Source of the DNA: Dolosigranulum savutiense
GTDB taxonomy: Bacteria; Bacillota; Bacilli; Lactobacillales; Carnobacteriaceae_A
Direction of reading: 5' to 3'
NCBI RefSeq assembly: GCF_039830095.1
Contig: NZ_CP142435.1
Coordinates: forward strand, 1,488,001-1,552,000
Length of the DNA stretch: 64,000 bases
A model generated the notes under the pieces. That model had not been told where the DNA came from and did not search any database. It was given only the letters and a program-made list of their open reading frames with translations. The translations under genes were made by a program, and so were the position numbers. This document shows, one piece after another, positions 10,468-21,500 of this stretch (position 1 is its first letter; every line of letters begins with the position of its first letter).

Positions 10468-11406
10468 ATGATTTTGACCATTACAATGAATCCATCAATC
10501 GATATGTCTTATCCCATAGAGACATTAACAATTGATGGGGTGACACGTGTGCAGAATGTATCCAAAACGGCCGGAGGAAAGGGATTGAACGTCTCACGTG
10601 TGGTCCATCAAATGGGAGTGGATTTGGTAGCATCAGGTTTATTAGGAGGGCATTTCGGTGCATTTATTAAGTCAGAACTGGACAAACAAGGAATTAAGCA
10701 TCAATTCAGTGAAATAGATGGAGAGACTCGAAATTCAATTGCTTTACTTCATGATGGTGGTAAGCAGACTGAAGTGTTGGAGTCTGGTCCAGAAATTTCT
10801 GAGCGAGAAGCTCGTGAGTTTTTAGCGACGTATGAAGAATTACTTGATTCATGTTCATTGGTTACGATGTCAGGTAGCTTGCCACGCGGTTTGGATGCAT
10901 CTTTTTATAGTCAATTAATAGAGATGGCCCACACCAAAGGGGTTCGTGTGTTATTAGACACATCTGGAGCAGCCTTACAAGCTAGTGTACGAGGAAATGT
11001 GAAGCCAGATTTAATCAAACCAAATGAAGAGGAAGTATCGGCATTAATTGATCAAAAACTTGATCTTTCGAATATTTCAATCCTGAAAAAACAATTGTCA
11101 AGTGGGGAGTTAGCTGATATTAAGTGGATCATAATTTCATTAGGAGCAGACGGTGCATTGGCAAAATACGATAACACTTTTTATCGCGTTCGAATTCCAA
11201 GCTTAGATGTGGTTAATCCAGTTGGGTCAGGTGATTCCACGATTGCTGGATTTGCGTTAGCTATGGATCAGGACGATTCACCAGTTGATATTTTGAAGAC
11301 TGGGATGGTAACAGGTATGTTGAATGCATTAGAAGAAACAACCGGGAGTGTTAATCCTAACCGATTTGATGAATTCTTCAAACAAGTAAAAGTTGAAAAA
11401 ATTTAA
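10468..11406 (+). CDS. lacC: Tagatose-6-phosphate kinase
   Basis: A PfkB-family sugar-phosphate kinase of 312 aa when started at the ATG at 10468, which has AGGAGG seven bases upstream. The in-frame ATG at 10423 has no ribosome site. The protein begins MILTITMNPSID, typical of the LacC/FruK branch, and has the N-terminal GGKGLNVSRV and the C-terminal anion-hole and catalytic motif VGSGDSTIAG. It phosphorylates tagatose-6-P to tagatose-1,6-bisphosphate. It stands apart from lacAB and lacD here, under its own promoter with a LacR-like operator. 1-Phosphofructokinase is the main alternative, but the lac context favours LacC. Confidence 0.9.
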   Translation: MILTITMNPSIDMSYPIETLTIDGVTRVQNVSKTAGGKGLNVSRVVHQMGVDLVASGLLGGHFGAFIKSELDKQGIKHQFSEIDGETRNSIALLHDGGKQTEVLESGPEISEREAREFLATYEELLDSCSLVTMSGSLPRGLDASFYSQLIEMAHTKGVRVLLDTSGAALQASVRGNVKPDLIKPNEEEVSALIDQKLDLSNISILKKQLSSGELADIKWIIISLGADGALAKYDNTFYRVRIPSLDVVNPVGSGDSTIAGFALAMDQDDSPVDILKTGMVTGMLNALEETTGSVNPNRFDEFFKQVKVEKI

Positions 11407-11416
11407 TATAGATAGT

Positions 11417-11451
11417 AAACAAGCCTTGCCATATTTCGGCAAGGCTTGTTT
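11417..11451. terminator. Bidirectional terminator between lacC and the sialidase gene (copy 1)
   Basis: A perfect hairpin with a 14-base stem arm AACAAGCCTTGCC... around ATATTT and A/T-rich flanks. The 35-base sequence recurs identically at 22069-22103. Confidence 0.85.
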
Positions 11452-11486
11452 GTTAGAGATAATATTTAATTGAGTTTGAGCGTTAT

Positions 11487-14400
11487 TTATTTCACATCAG
11501 CAAGGAACTTACCATCTTCAATTCTAAAGTTCTGTAAGGTGTAGCCTTGCTCATTAGCAAAGTGACGGATGCGGCGTTCGGCTTGTTCTAAGCTAGTAAA
11601 CTCGCCTAATGAGCCACGGTGAACAGAACCATTTTCAAGTGTAAATTCGAAATTAGCTTCTGCTTTTGGTGCTGGAGCTTCTTCCGACTGCTCTGGTTCT
11701 GGAAGTGGTTGACTAAAATCAGCGTCAATGTCCGCTAGGAACGTTCCCTTATCAAGACGGAAGTTTTGTAATGTATAACTCAGTTCATTGGCATATTGGC
11801 GAATGCGATGTTCAGCTTGTTCTAGACTGCTGAATTCACCTAATGATCCGCGGTGAGCAGAACCATCTTTATTGGTGAAGACAAAAGTAGCTTCCACTGT
11901 TTCAGGTTGCTCTTCCGGCATTTCCTGTGGTTCCGATGGTTGTTCTAGCTCAGGAGTTGGCTGTTCTTCTACTTCTGGGACTTCCTCTTCTTCAGGTTCA
12001 GTCTCAGTACCCGGTTCCTCAACTTCTGGCTGATCTTCTGTTGTAGGATCTTCTGGCGTCACCTCTGGCTGTGTAACTTTTTCAAAACTCAAGCTGACTT
12101 TGTATTCTTCCGGTAAGCCGTTGTCTTGATGAATCAACTGGTATCCCGCTGCTTTGTATAGACGGTTCAAGACTGCAACGAAGTCAAGAGCTTTATCCCG
12201 GGAAGCAAATGTTAATGTTTCAGTAGACAATTCACTATCTAGCGTCAGTTCAAAGACGTAATCTCCTGCATATTGCTCTTCTGGTTTAGCTTCTGGTTGT
12301 GGTTGAGGAGTTGGAGTAGGCACGTTTAACTTGTACACATAGGTTAAGACAGCTTCATCATCTAATTGTGTAAATGTGACATCTAAACGTTTGTATTCCT
12401 TACCGCCACGTTCAATGACTTCTGGTAAGTACTGATCATATACTTCGCGGGCCAATTCAGGGGATTGCCATACCCCGGGATCTTTTTGATCGTAGATAAC
12501 CTTTTCACCGGCAAAATCAACCATAAGTTTGAAATGCCCTTTGATTGTAGTATCTGCTAATTTTTGATTAAAGATGGTTTCAAAGCCATGAGCATTGGTT
12601 AATTCTCCGGATGCTAATCCTGTAATTGTAGCTCCCCAGTTGTCAGCATTTGTCTTAAAGATAACTTCACGTGGAGATTTTTGAGCAACAAAGTATGCTT
12701 TTCCATAATTATCTAGAGCCAAAGTTGTCTGCTTAGAAGCAACTATATTTTTATTGAAGGTTATTGAGAAATGTTTACTATCAAGTCGCTTAATCGAAGC
12801 AATATTAACAGTTGGAGTAGTATCCTCCATCAAGTATTCAAAATTAAAACGTCGGTACTTCAATTGATAATCATTGTGATTTTGATCAGCAGTTTCATAC
12901 AAGATTCCAAAGACACCTGTTGATAGTTCTTTTAAAGAATTATATGCAAACTTTCCTTCATGAATAGGTTTGTGTCGAATCCAGTTAAGTGAACCATCAT
13001 CGTTAACTTCTGCGATGCGGATATAGCCATTGTATCGTTTAGGGCCATTTGCATTAGCTAGGAGAACATATTCTTTTCCTTTGTACATTGTTTGGATGGC
13101 AGACATTTGTACGTAAACATCTGGAACATCATTAAATGTAGTAATCTCTCCCCAAGTTACACCACCGTCAGTACTTCTAGCCATTTGAACATGACCGCTT
13201 AAGTTACGCATAAAGAGGAGTAAATGTCCATTATTCAATTCAATAACACTTGCTTCTGTATTTTGTGCTTCACGATTTTGCATCGTTGTTGAGTGAATTT
13301 CAGTGCCATCATTTAGAACACGGCCATCATTGACAGCATTTCCAATATGCCAAGTTTCTCCCATATCATCTGAGTAAATCACACGTGAGGATTGGGATGA
13401 AGAGATACCGCCATGCCAGTTTGTAGTATAAGTTGGAACGACAATACGACCTTTGTGTTTGCCATGTTTGAGAACAATACCAGATCCTGGTCCGATACCA
13501 TGGAAATTAAATTCTGGTTTTGATACTTGTCGTGTAATGTCTCTAGGAGCCGACCAGGTTTTTCCATCATCATCACTGTGAGAAATATACGTATGAATAG
13601 TCTTAGATACGCGGAATGGAGAAGTTTTATTGGTAATAAAGAAGATATTTCCTACGACTTTTCCATCTTTTATAATATTTCCATAATCTTTGTAATGTTT
13701 TTCAGTAGGGTTAACAACTACGCTATAATTAGTAGCCTCGCCTTCAGGTGTATAGATAATGCCATTTTCACGGATGGTATATGGGTTTTCCAGATCAACT
13801 TGATTTGTATCATAGAGTGTACGGTAATGTTTGCCATTAATTTCTTTAGAAAGTGGTTCATGCTCCTTAGCGGTTCCCCACAGACCATTAACTTCAGGGA
13901 ATAAATCGTAAACAGCAAAAATTCGTCCAGTTTCTGGATGTTGGACAAGTGCCATGTCAATTAAGAAAGGCCCATTAACTTCAGCATTTTCTGCATTGGG
14001 GTTACGTCTCAAATCAGTAATCGTAATACGATCACTCCAAGAGTCACCTTTATCTTCACTGCGACGAATCACCATAGCAATATCACCATAATCTTTGTAG
14101 TGATTACGTCGCTCATCTCCACCAGCAATAACAGTACCTTTATCTGTTACTAATAGAGCAGGGATGCGGTAAGAGAAAATACCATCTTCATTTTTTTGAT
14201 CATTTTTCCCACTTTCAAAAACTGTTTGGGGTTTAGTTGCGATCATATTTTCTCGTAATTGTTCTCCAGGATGTGCTTCTTGTTTTAATAAAGTAGTGCG
14301 TTGTTTTAATTCATCTTTAGTTAATACTCGGTCATAGATAGTGAAGTCTCTAATATCAAAAGTTCCTTGCCATTGAGGATCATTAGAACCACGATGAATT

Positions 14401-15374
14401 GCGCCAATATGTGCACGATCGGCTGTTTTTAAGGAGTGAATACTTTTTGTGTGAGAAGTAGCTTCTTGAGTTACTCCATTAATTGATAAGGATACTTTGT
14501 TTTTCTTGGAATCAATAGATAAACTAATACCATGCCATACGTTAGGTTTTATGAGATCTGTTTTTCCTTTAAAGACTTGATAAAGTTGATTGCCGTCTGA
14601 ATCTCTAGCTTCAATTTGAATATGGCCATCTTTTTGTAAGATAGAATAGTATTCATTGACATGGCTGGAACTACTTACAGAAAAAATATTATGCAAACCT
14701 TGTGTTTCTTTTGGTTTATATTCAAAATATAATGTATTATTTCGAATGCCTTGGAATGTTTTTAGATCACCTGACAAATCAAGTGATTGTTTATTGTTTT
14801 TTTCTTTTGATATTTCAATAGCATCTTTATGATAAAGTTCATTTGTTTTTATTTTTTCTCGGTAAGGATTTTGTTTTAATTCTTCAAGTTCTTTCTCTGT
14901 CAAATTAGTGTAGTCATGAGTTGATTGTGAAGATTGTGTACCATCAGAATTAGATTCGACTTCAGCTTCAGGTATCTTGTCAGGCGTTCTTTCTTGAGGT
15001 TCCATATTTGGATCTAATGCTGCACCTTCGTCAGTTGATTGCATTTCATTAACTAATTCGTCTGTTGTTGTAACTGAGTGATTAGTTTCAGAATCAGCTT
15101 GCTGTGGTGTAGATTCAATAGGAATATCCCCAGAGACTTCATGATTAATTTCTGCCGCATGATCAACAGAAATAATATCATCGGAATTGTTAACCATTAG
15201 ATTAGTCGTGCCGGGGTTGTTTTCTTCAGCAGCTTGGACCATATCACCGTGAGTTAAAAATACAGTAGTGCCAATAGCAACAGATAAGAGGCCCACAGAT
15301 AATTTTTTTAGACTATACCGGTGACGATATTGTAGATCACAATGATGTGGGTGACGATTTAACCTAGTGTACAT
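11487..15374 (-). CDS. nanA: Secreted GH33 exo-alpha-sialidase with YSIRK-like signal and A-B-C-C modules
   Basis: A 1295-aa secreted sialidase that releases terminal sialic acid from host glycans. In order it has: a YSIRK-like signal (RYSLKKLSVGLLSVAIG, residues 19-35); a disordered acidic stretch; a laminin-G/CBM40-like domain at about 195-350; and the six-bladed GH33 catalytic domain at about 395-845. That domain shows the YRIP motif at 402-405 and Asp-boxes at 439-446, 600-607, 668-675 and 734-741. Probable catalytic residues by analogy with pneumococcal NanA are Asp428 (KDYGD), Glu707 and Tyr811. A beta-rich domain and modules A (about 945-1017), B (1035-1099) and C (1159-1218, 1238-1295) follow. 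It ends in module C with no LPXTG or hydrophobic tail, so retention at the cell is unexplained. It is divergent from the fucosidase gene with a shared regulatory region. Confidence 0.95.
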   Translation of the reverse strand: MYTRLNRHPHHCDLQYRHRYSLKKLSVGLLSVAIGTTVFLTHGDMVQAAEENNPGTTNLMVNNSDDIISVDHAAEINHEVSGDIPIESTPQQADSETNHSVTTTDELVNEMQSTDEGAALDPNMEPQERTPDKIPEAEVESNSDGTQSSQSTHDYTNLTEKELEELKQNPYREKIKTNELYHKDAIEISKEKNNKQSLDLSGDLKTFQGIRNNTLYFEYKPKETQGLHNIFSVSSSSHVNEYYSILQKDGHIQIEARDSDGNQLYQVFKGKTDLIKPNVWHGISLSIDSKKNKVSLSINGVTQEATSHTKSIHSLKTADRAHIGAIHRGSNDPQWQGTFDIRDFTIYDRVLTKDELKQRTTLLKQEAHPGEQLRENMIATKPQTVFESGKNDQKNEDGIFSYRIPALLVTDKGTVIAGGDERRNHYKDYGDIAMVIRRSEDKGDSWSDRITITDLRRNPNAENAEVNGPFLIDMALVQHPETGRIFAVYDLFPEVNGLWGTAKEHEPLSKEINGKHYRTLYDTNQVDLENPYTIRENGIIYTPEGEATNYSVVVNPTEKHYKDYGNIIKDGKVVGNIFFITNKTSPFRVSKTIHTYISHSDDDGKTWSAPRDITRQVSKPEFNFHGIGPGSGIVLKHGKHKGRIVVPTYTTNWHGGISSSQSSRVIYSDDMGETWHIGNAVNDGRVLNDGTEIHSTTMQNREAQNTEASVIELNNGHLLLFMRNLSGHVQMARSTDGGVTWGEITTFNDVPDVYVQMSAIQTMYKGKEYVLLANANGPKRYNGYIRIAEVNDDGSLNWIRHKPIHEGKFAYNSLKELSTGVFGILYETADQNHNDYQLKYRRFNFEYLMEDTTPTVNIASIKRLDSKHFSITFNKNIVASKQTTLALDNYGKAYFVAQKSPREVIFKTNADNWGATITGLASGELTNAHGFETIFNQKLADTTIKGHFKLMVDFAGEKVIYDQKDPGVWQSPELAREVYDQYLPEVIERGGKEYKRLDVTFTQLDDEAVLTYVYKLNVPTPTPQPQPEAKPEEQYAGDYVFELTLDSELSTETLTFASRDKALDFVAVLNRLYKAAGYQLIHQDNGLPEEYKVSLSFEKVTQPEVTPEDPTTEDQPEVEEPGTETEPEEEEVPEVEEQPTPELEQPSEPQEMPEEQPETVEATFVFTNKDGSAHRGSLGEFSSLEQAEHRIRQYANELSYTLQNFRLDKGTFLADIDADFSQPLPEPEQSEEAPAPKAEANFEFTLENGSVHRGSLGEFTSLEQAERRIRHFANEQGYTLQNFRIEDGKFLADVK
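11490..12542 (-). other. C-terminal modules A, B, C, C of the sialidase
   Basis: Module A begins GHFKLMVDF and ends TYVYKLN. Module B begins YAGDYVFEL and ends SLSFEK. Two C modules share HRGSLGEF, LEQAE-RRIR and YTLQNFR. Pro/Glu-rich linkers separate them. Near-identical modules occur in the other three giant enzymes of the window. Confidence 0.9.
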
Positions 15375-15416
15375 ATAATCTCTCCTTTAAAATAATAGCG
15401 CATTCAATACATCTCT

Positions 15417-15445
15417 ATAATAAATCGTTTTCACCATAAAGTCAA
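15417..15445 (-). promoter_or_regulatory. Sialidase promoter with cre-like spacer
   Basis: On the minus strand, TTGACT (15440-15445), a 17-base spacer and TATTAT (15417-15422). The spacer contains TGAAAACG, the core of a CcpA cre site, so catabolite repression is likely. A LacR-like operator abuts the -35. Confidence 0.75.
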
Positions 15446-15477
15446 CATTTTTAAACAAATAATGACATTTTTAGACG
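15445..15477. promoter_or_regulatory. Two tandem LacR-like operators between sialidase and fucosidase genes
   Basis: ACATTTTTAAACA (15445-15457) and ACATTTTTAGACG (15465-15477) match 12 and 10 of 13 positions of the element before lacC (ACATTTATAAACA). The repeats are spaced 20 bases apart, two helical turns. The first overlaps the sialidase -35. Confidence 0.5.
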
Positions 15478-15514
15478 AATTTGAAGAAAATAAGGTGTAT
15501 TCACTAACTGGTTA

Positions 15515-15550
15515 TGATATAATAACCACATAGTAATGAAACCGATTTTA
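15515..15550 (+). promoter_or_regulatory. Fucosidase promoter (extended -10) and downstream cre-like site
   Basis: TGATATAAT (15515-15523) is an extended -10 with perfect TATAAT. It is embedded in an inverted repeat GGTTAT/ATAACC (15511-15528). TGAAACCGATTTTA (15537-15550) differs from the cre consensus at one position and lies where bound CcpA would block transcription. AAGGAGGGG follows as the ribosome site. Confidence 0.6.
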
Positions 15551-15570
15551 TTATATAAGGAGGGGTTACT

Positions 15571-18500
15571 GTGAAACAAAAACACAGTCAAAAATACCAA
15601 CCAAGGTACGATCTTAGACAAACTTTTTCATTAAAAAAATTATCAATTGGATTAGTATCTGTAGCGAGTGGTATGTTACTTTTCTGGGGAAAGGCTGAAA
15701 ATGTCTATGCCAGTGAGGAATACAATAGTGATGGAGAAACTGTAGTTGAACCTTATATTGAAACAACTACTACCAATGATAATCTAACAGCAGAATATAT
15801 GGAAAATAATAATGAAACAATCAGTGAAAGTGAGCTAGTGAGTCAGATTGAAGCCACATCCAACATATCAGATAATAAAAAAACAGATAGCGATACCGGA
15901 GTAGGGAAGCAGGAACAAGAATTATCAATAACTGATGATAGTCAAAAAAATGAAAAAATTGTTGAAGCTAACCCGGCTACTGAGATAGAGGACACTTCAG
16001 AAAGTCCAGTTGAAAATGAAAGTGAAAAATCAAAAGAAACCAGTCAAAATATGGAAGAACCGGTTGCAGATTATGGGACACTACCGTCTGAATCTCAACT
16101 CAATTATCATAAGGAAGAATTAGCGGCATTTATTCATTATGGAATGAATACGTATACAGGAGTTGAATGGGGGAATGGGAAAGAAGACCCTAAAAACTTT
16201 AACCCGACTAATTTAGATACAGATCAATGGATTAAGACGTTGAAAGATACTGGATTTAAACGAACTATTATGGTTACTAAGCATCATGATGGATTTGTTA
16301 TTTATCCATCAAAACATACAGATCATGATATCGAAGCCAGTCCGTATAAAAATGGTCAAGGCGATATTTTAGAAGAGTTATCTAAATCAGCGACTAAATA
16401 TGATATGGATTTAGGAGTATATTTGTCGCCATGGGATGCAAATCATCCAAAGTATCATGTGGACACTGAAGATGAATATAACGAATATTATCTAAATCAA
16501 TTAAAAGAAATACTAGGTAATGATAAGTACGGAAATAATGGTAAATTTAAACAAGTATGGATGGATGGTGCACGCGGTGACGGGGCCCAAAAGGTTACCT
16601 ATACTTATGATAAGTGGTTTAAATATATAAGAGAACAAGAGGGAGATATTACGATCTTCTCTGAGCAACCTACTAATGTACGGTGGATTGGAAATGAAAA
16701 AGGAATTGCTGGAGATCCAGTATGGCATCGGATTGATTCAAATAAGCTTCCAACGAATGATCATAACTATTTAAATACGGGAGATCCAGAAGGCGATATT
16801 TACTCAGTTGGAGAAGCTGATGTTTCTATCCGTCCAGGATGGTTCTATCACGAGGATCAAGAGCCTAAAACGTTACAGCAATTGATGGATATTTATTTCA
16901 AATCAGTTGGTCGGGGGACACCGTTGCTTTTAAATATCCCACCAAATAGAGAAGGACGATTTGCTGATGCAGATGTTAAGCGTCTCTATGAATTTAAAGA
17001 AACGTTAGATGCTATGTATGCTAAGAACTTAGCTGCAGAGGCTATTGTTGAAGTGGATTCTACTCGTCAGCATGAACTTTACGCACCAGATCACCTTGTC
17101 GATGAGTCGGACGAGACACTTTTTGCCTTCTCGGGAGATACTACAACAGGATCCATTACGGTTGATTTAGGAGAAGAGAAAACTTTTGATGTTTTTGAAA
17201 TAAAGGAACATATTAAACAAGGACAACGAATTGCTAAATTTTCTGTCGATGTCGAAGTAGATGGAAAGTGGGAACGCTTCGGTGAAGGCTCTACAGTAGG
17301 TTATCGCCGCTTAGTTCAAGGATGGCCAACAACTGCTAGACGAATTCGTTTAAACATTGAGGAAAGCTTAGCAACACCTGTTTTGGCGGGAATTGCTGTG
17401 TATAAATTACCTGAATCTGTAGAGAAAAATGATGGAATTCCAAGAGAATTAACTTTTATTTCAGTAGAAGATGCTACATTATCAGGTAAATGGACAGCAG
17501 AAGATGAAGGTGTCCGTGGAAAGCGTTTATGGACAAAAGAAGCAGGAGCTAAAGTTAGTTATTCATTTAAAGGGACAAAAGCTTATGTATATACTACGGT
17601 TGATCCAGGTCACGGCTATATGGATGTCTATATCGATGGAGAATATGTAACTTCAGTTAATACACAATATGGTTCGCGTTATCCATCAACACTGATCTAC
17701 GAGACGTCTGATCTAGCATATGGAGAACATGTATTAGATTTGGTGGCACGTGATGGCACAGCTATTGCTACTGAAGGTATCTTTGCATTAGATAATGAGG
17801 GAGCAGGTATATTTGAACTGGATTATACGCAATATAGTGTCTATAAAGGAAACAAATTAGATGTTACAGTGCGACGGACGGGAGCAGATAATAAAAAATC
17901 TAGTGTTGTTGTAGCGACAGTACCCGGAACGGGTGTCCAAGGTCGTCGATATGAACATAAACAAGAAACACTTATTTTTGAACCTGGTGAAACGGAAAAG
18001 ACATTTACTGTTCAAACCATTGATTTTGATACGGAGGTAGATACATTATTTGATTTTACAATTGAACTGTCCCAGCCATCAGATAAAGCGGCTCTAGGTT
18101 ATTATAAAGCAGCAACTGTTTATGTAGGGGCACCGAATTTGTTTGATTCAAACGAGGGAACGTCTGAAGACTCAGCACCAGCTGAATCATCATCAGATTA
18201 TACTGAAACACCAAATTCTAATGTATCTGAAGAGAGTTATGCTGGAGAGTATACGATTAATATAACAGTAGATAATCAATCGATTCAGTTAAAGAAATCT
18301 TTTAACTCGCGTAAGGAAGCTGTAAATTATGTAAGTAGCATAATGATGAATCATGAAGAAAAAGGTTATAGAAACATTACGGATGATAGTGAAAAATCAG
18401 AAGACTATATTTTTACACTGACTTTTTCATCAGCAGAAAAAGGAGAAAATGAAAAGATAGATATGAAGAACCATCAGTTACAGTATGGTAAGCCGGCTGA

Positions 18501-21500
18501 AAATAGTTATAAAGGATGGGAGCATGAAGCCTTGCCTGTTGGTAATGGTACGTTAGGAAGTAAGGTGTTTGGCTGGGTCGGACGTGAACGTATCCAATTC
18601 AATGAAAAAACTTTATGGTCTGGGGGACCTAAACCAGGTGATAACTCGTATAATGGTGGTAATTTAGAAGGGAAACATAGCGTATTACCAGCGATTCGCC
18701 AAGCACTAGAAGAAGGCAACACAGATGAAGCCAAGAAATTAGCGGAAGAACATCTAGTTGGACCAAATTCTCCTGAATATGGTCGCTACCTTTCACTTGG
18801 TGATATATATCTTGACTTCACTAATCAAAGTAAAGAATTAGAATCTGTGACAGACTATAAGCGTGTATTAGACATGGATACAGCCACTACAAGTGTTCGT
18901 TATAAAGAAGATGGAACAATTTTCAAACGCGATACGTTTATTTCTCATCCGGACAAAGTAATGGTTACGCATCTATCTAAAGAAGGAGACAAACCGCTCG
19001 AGTTTAATGCAGGATTATATCTGACGAAAGAATTAGTGGATGGTGGGTCAAATCATGTTAACCATTATGCTGAAAAAGAATCAGACTACAAACAAGCGAC
19101 AGTAGAATATACTAAAAAAGGTGCTCTGTTGAAAGGAACTGTCCGTGATAATGGGATGGAATTTGCTTCATATATGGAAATCGATACAGATGGAGTAATT
19201 GAAGTTCTGGATGGCTATTTGCGTGTGACAGGAGCAACTTATGCAACACTTATGACGCATGCTGTTACTAATTATGCGCAAAACCCTGAAACAAATTATC
19301 GCGATACTACAATGGATGTAGCGGAAGTAGCACAAAGCACGGTTCAACAAGCTATAGACAAGACGTATGAACAAGTGAAGGCAGATCACATCAATGATCA
19401 TCAAGACTTATTCCACCGAGTGCAGCTGGACTTAGGAGCTAAGACATCCGCATTATTTACAGATGACTTATTAGCCACTTATGATAAACAAGATGGTCGC
19501 GCGTTAGAAGAATTATTCTATCAATATGGTCGCTACTTATTGATTACTTCATCACGATCAGGTAAAAATGCTCTCCCAGCTAACTTACAAGGGGTGTGGA
19601 ATGCCGTCGATAACCCTGCTTGGAACTCAGATTATCATATGAATGTTAATCTACAAATGAATTATTGGCCAGCTTATAGTTCAAATATGGCAGAAACAGC
19701 TCTTCCATTAATTAATTTTGTAGATGATCTTAGATACTATGGTAGAGTGGCTGCCAGTGAGTATGCCAATATTACTTCCAAAGAGGGAGAAGAAAATGGT
19801 TGGTTAGCTCATACGCAAGTAACCCCATTTGGCTGGACTACACCAGGCTGGAATTATTACTGGGGTTGGTCACCAGCGGCTAATGCTTGGATTATGCAAA
19901 ATGTATACGAATATTTCCGTTTCACACAAGACAAAGAGTTTTTACAAGAGAAAATTTATCCAACGTTGAAAGAAACGGCTAAGTTCTGGAATCAGTTCTT
20001 ACATTATGATAAAGACAGTGATCGGTGGGTATCATCCCCATCTTACTCTCCGGAACATGGAACAGTTACAATTGGTAATACATTCGATCAATCACTCGTA
20101 TGGCAATTATTCCATGATTTTAAAGAAGCGACAGAGGTATTGCGCGATGTAGAAGGATTTATTCCTGATGATACATTGTTAGCAGAGATATCTGAGAAAT
20201 TTGCTAAACTCAAACCGCTTCATATCAATAATGACGGACGTATTAAGGAATGGTATGAAGAAGATACAGATGCATTTACGAGGGAAAAAGTTGAGAAACA
20301 TCACCGTCATGTCTCTGAGCTAGTTGGGTTATTCCCAGGGACATTGTTCTCTAAAGACAATCCCAAATATATGGAAGCAGCAAAAGCAACACTTAATCGT
20401 CGTGGTGATGGCGGAACAGGATGGGCAAAAGCCAATAAAATCAACTTATGGGCTAGATTGTTAGACGGCAATCGGGCACATCATCTCTTGTCAGAGCAGT
20501 TAAGACAGTCAACGTTGAATAATTTATGGGATACGCATCCACCGTTCCAAATTGATGGGAACTTTGGGGCAACTAGTGGAATTACAGAAATGCTATTGCA
20601 ATCACATGATGGCTATATTGCACCATTACCGGCATTGTCAGATGTATGGAAAGAGGGGTCTGTTAAAGGACTCAAGGCACGTGGAAATGTTGAAGTGGCA
20701 ATGAATTGGAAAAATTCAACACTATATGAGCTGCAATTAACAGCTCATTCTGGCGGGTTACTAACAATTGATTATCCTGAGATCCATAACTGGACAGCTA
20801 CAATTAATGGAGAAACTGTAGCATATGAGATTCTGCAAGATAATAGAATTCGTATTGATAGCAATGAGGGAGATAAAATCATCTTAAAATATATTTCTTC
20901 TGAAGATTTACCAGGAACTCCAGAAAATGAGGTGGATAATAAGCTCACACCAAATCAACCAGAAGAATCTGGAACAGAAGATGAACAAGCCCCACAACCA
21001 GAAATTATTAAAGACTACTTCAAACTCATCGCTGATTTCGATGGGGAACAAGTCGTCTACGATCGCAAAGATTCAGATGTCTGGCTATCAGTGGAACAAG
21101 CTCGCAAGGTGTATGATCAATACTTACCGGAAGTCGTTGAGCGTGATGGTAAGGAATATAAACGTCTAGAGGTCACATTTACACAGTCAGATAAGGAAGC
21201 TGTCTTGACTTATGTGTACCGAACAGACGATTATGAACCAACTCCTGAGCCAGAACCAGAGATCTACGCTGGCGATTATGAATTTGAATTGGTCTTGGAT
21301 GGTGAATCGTCTATTGAAACATTAACATTTGCTTCCCGAGATAAAGCTCTTGATTTCGTCGCAGTCTTGAACCGTTTGTACAAAGCAGCGGGATATCAGT
21401 TGATTCATCAAGACAACGGGTTACCAGGCGAATATAAAATCAGCTTGAGCTTTGAAAAAGTTGCACAGCCAGAGGTGACACCTGAACCAGCTCCAATACC

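Noticed and set aside
13527-13904. Long antisense frames inside the sialidase gene
   Set aside because: They overlap a clearly coding 1295-codon gene with intact Asp-boxes, have no ribosome site and encode nothing recognisable.
15440-15480. A premature stop or frameshift hiding an LPXTG anchor for the sialidase or fucosidase
   Set aside because: I read all frames past the two stop codons (below 11487 and above 22032); terminators follow at once and no anchor-like hydrophobic stretch is present.
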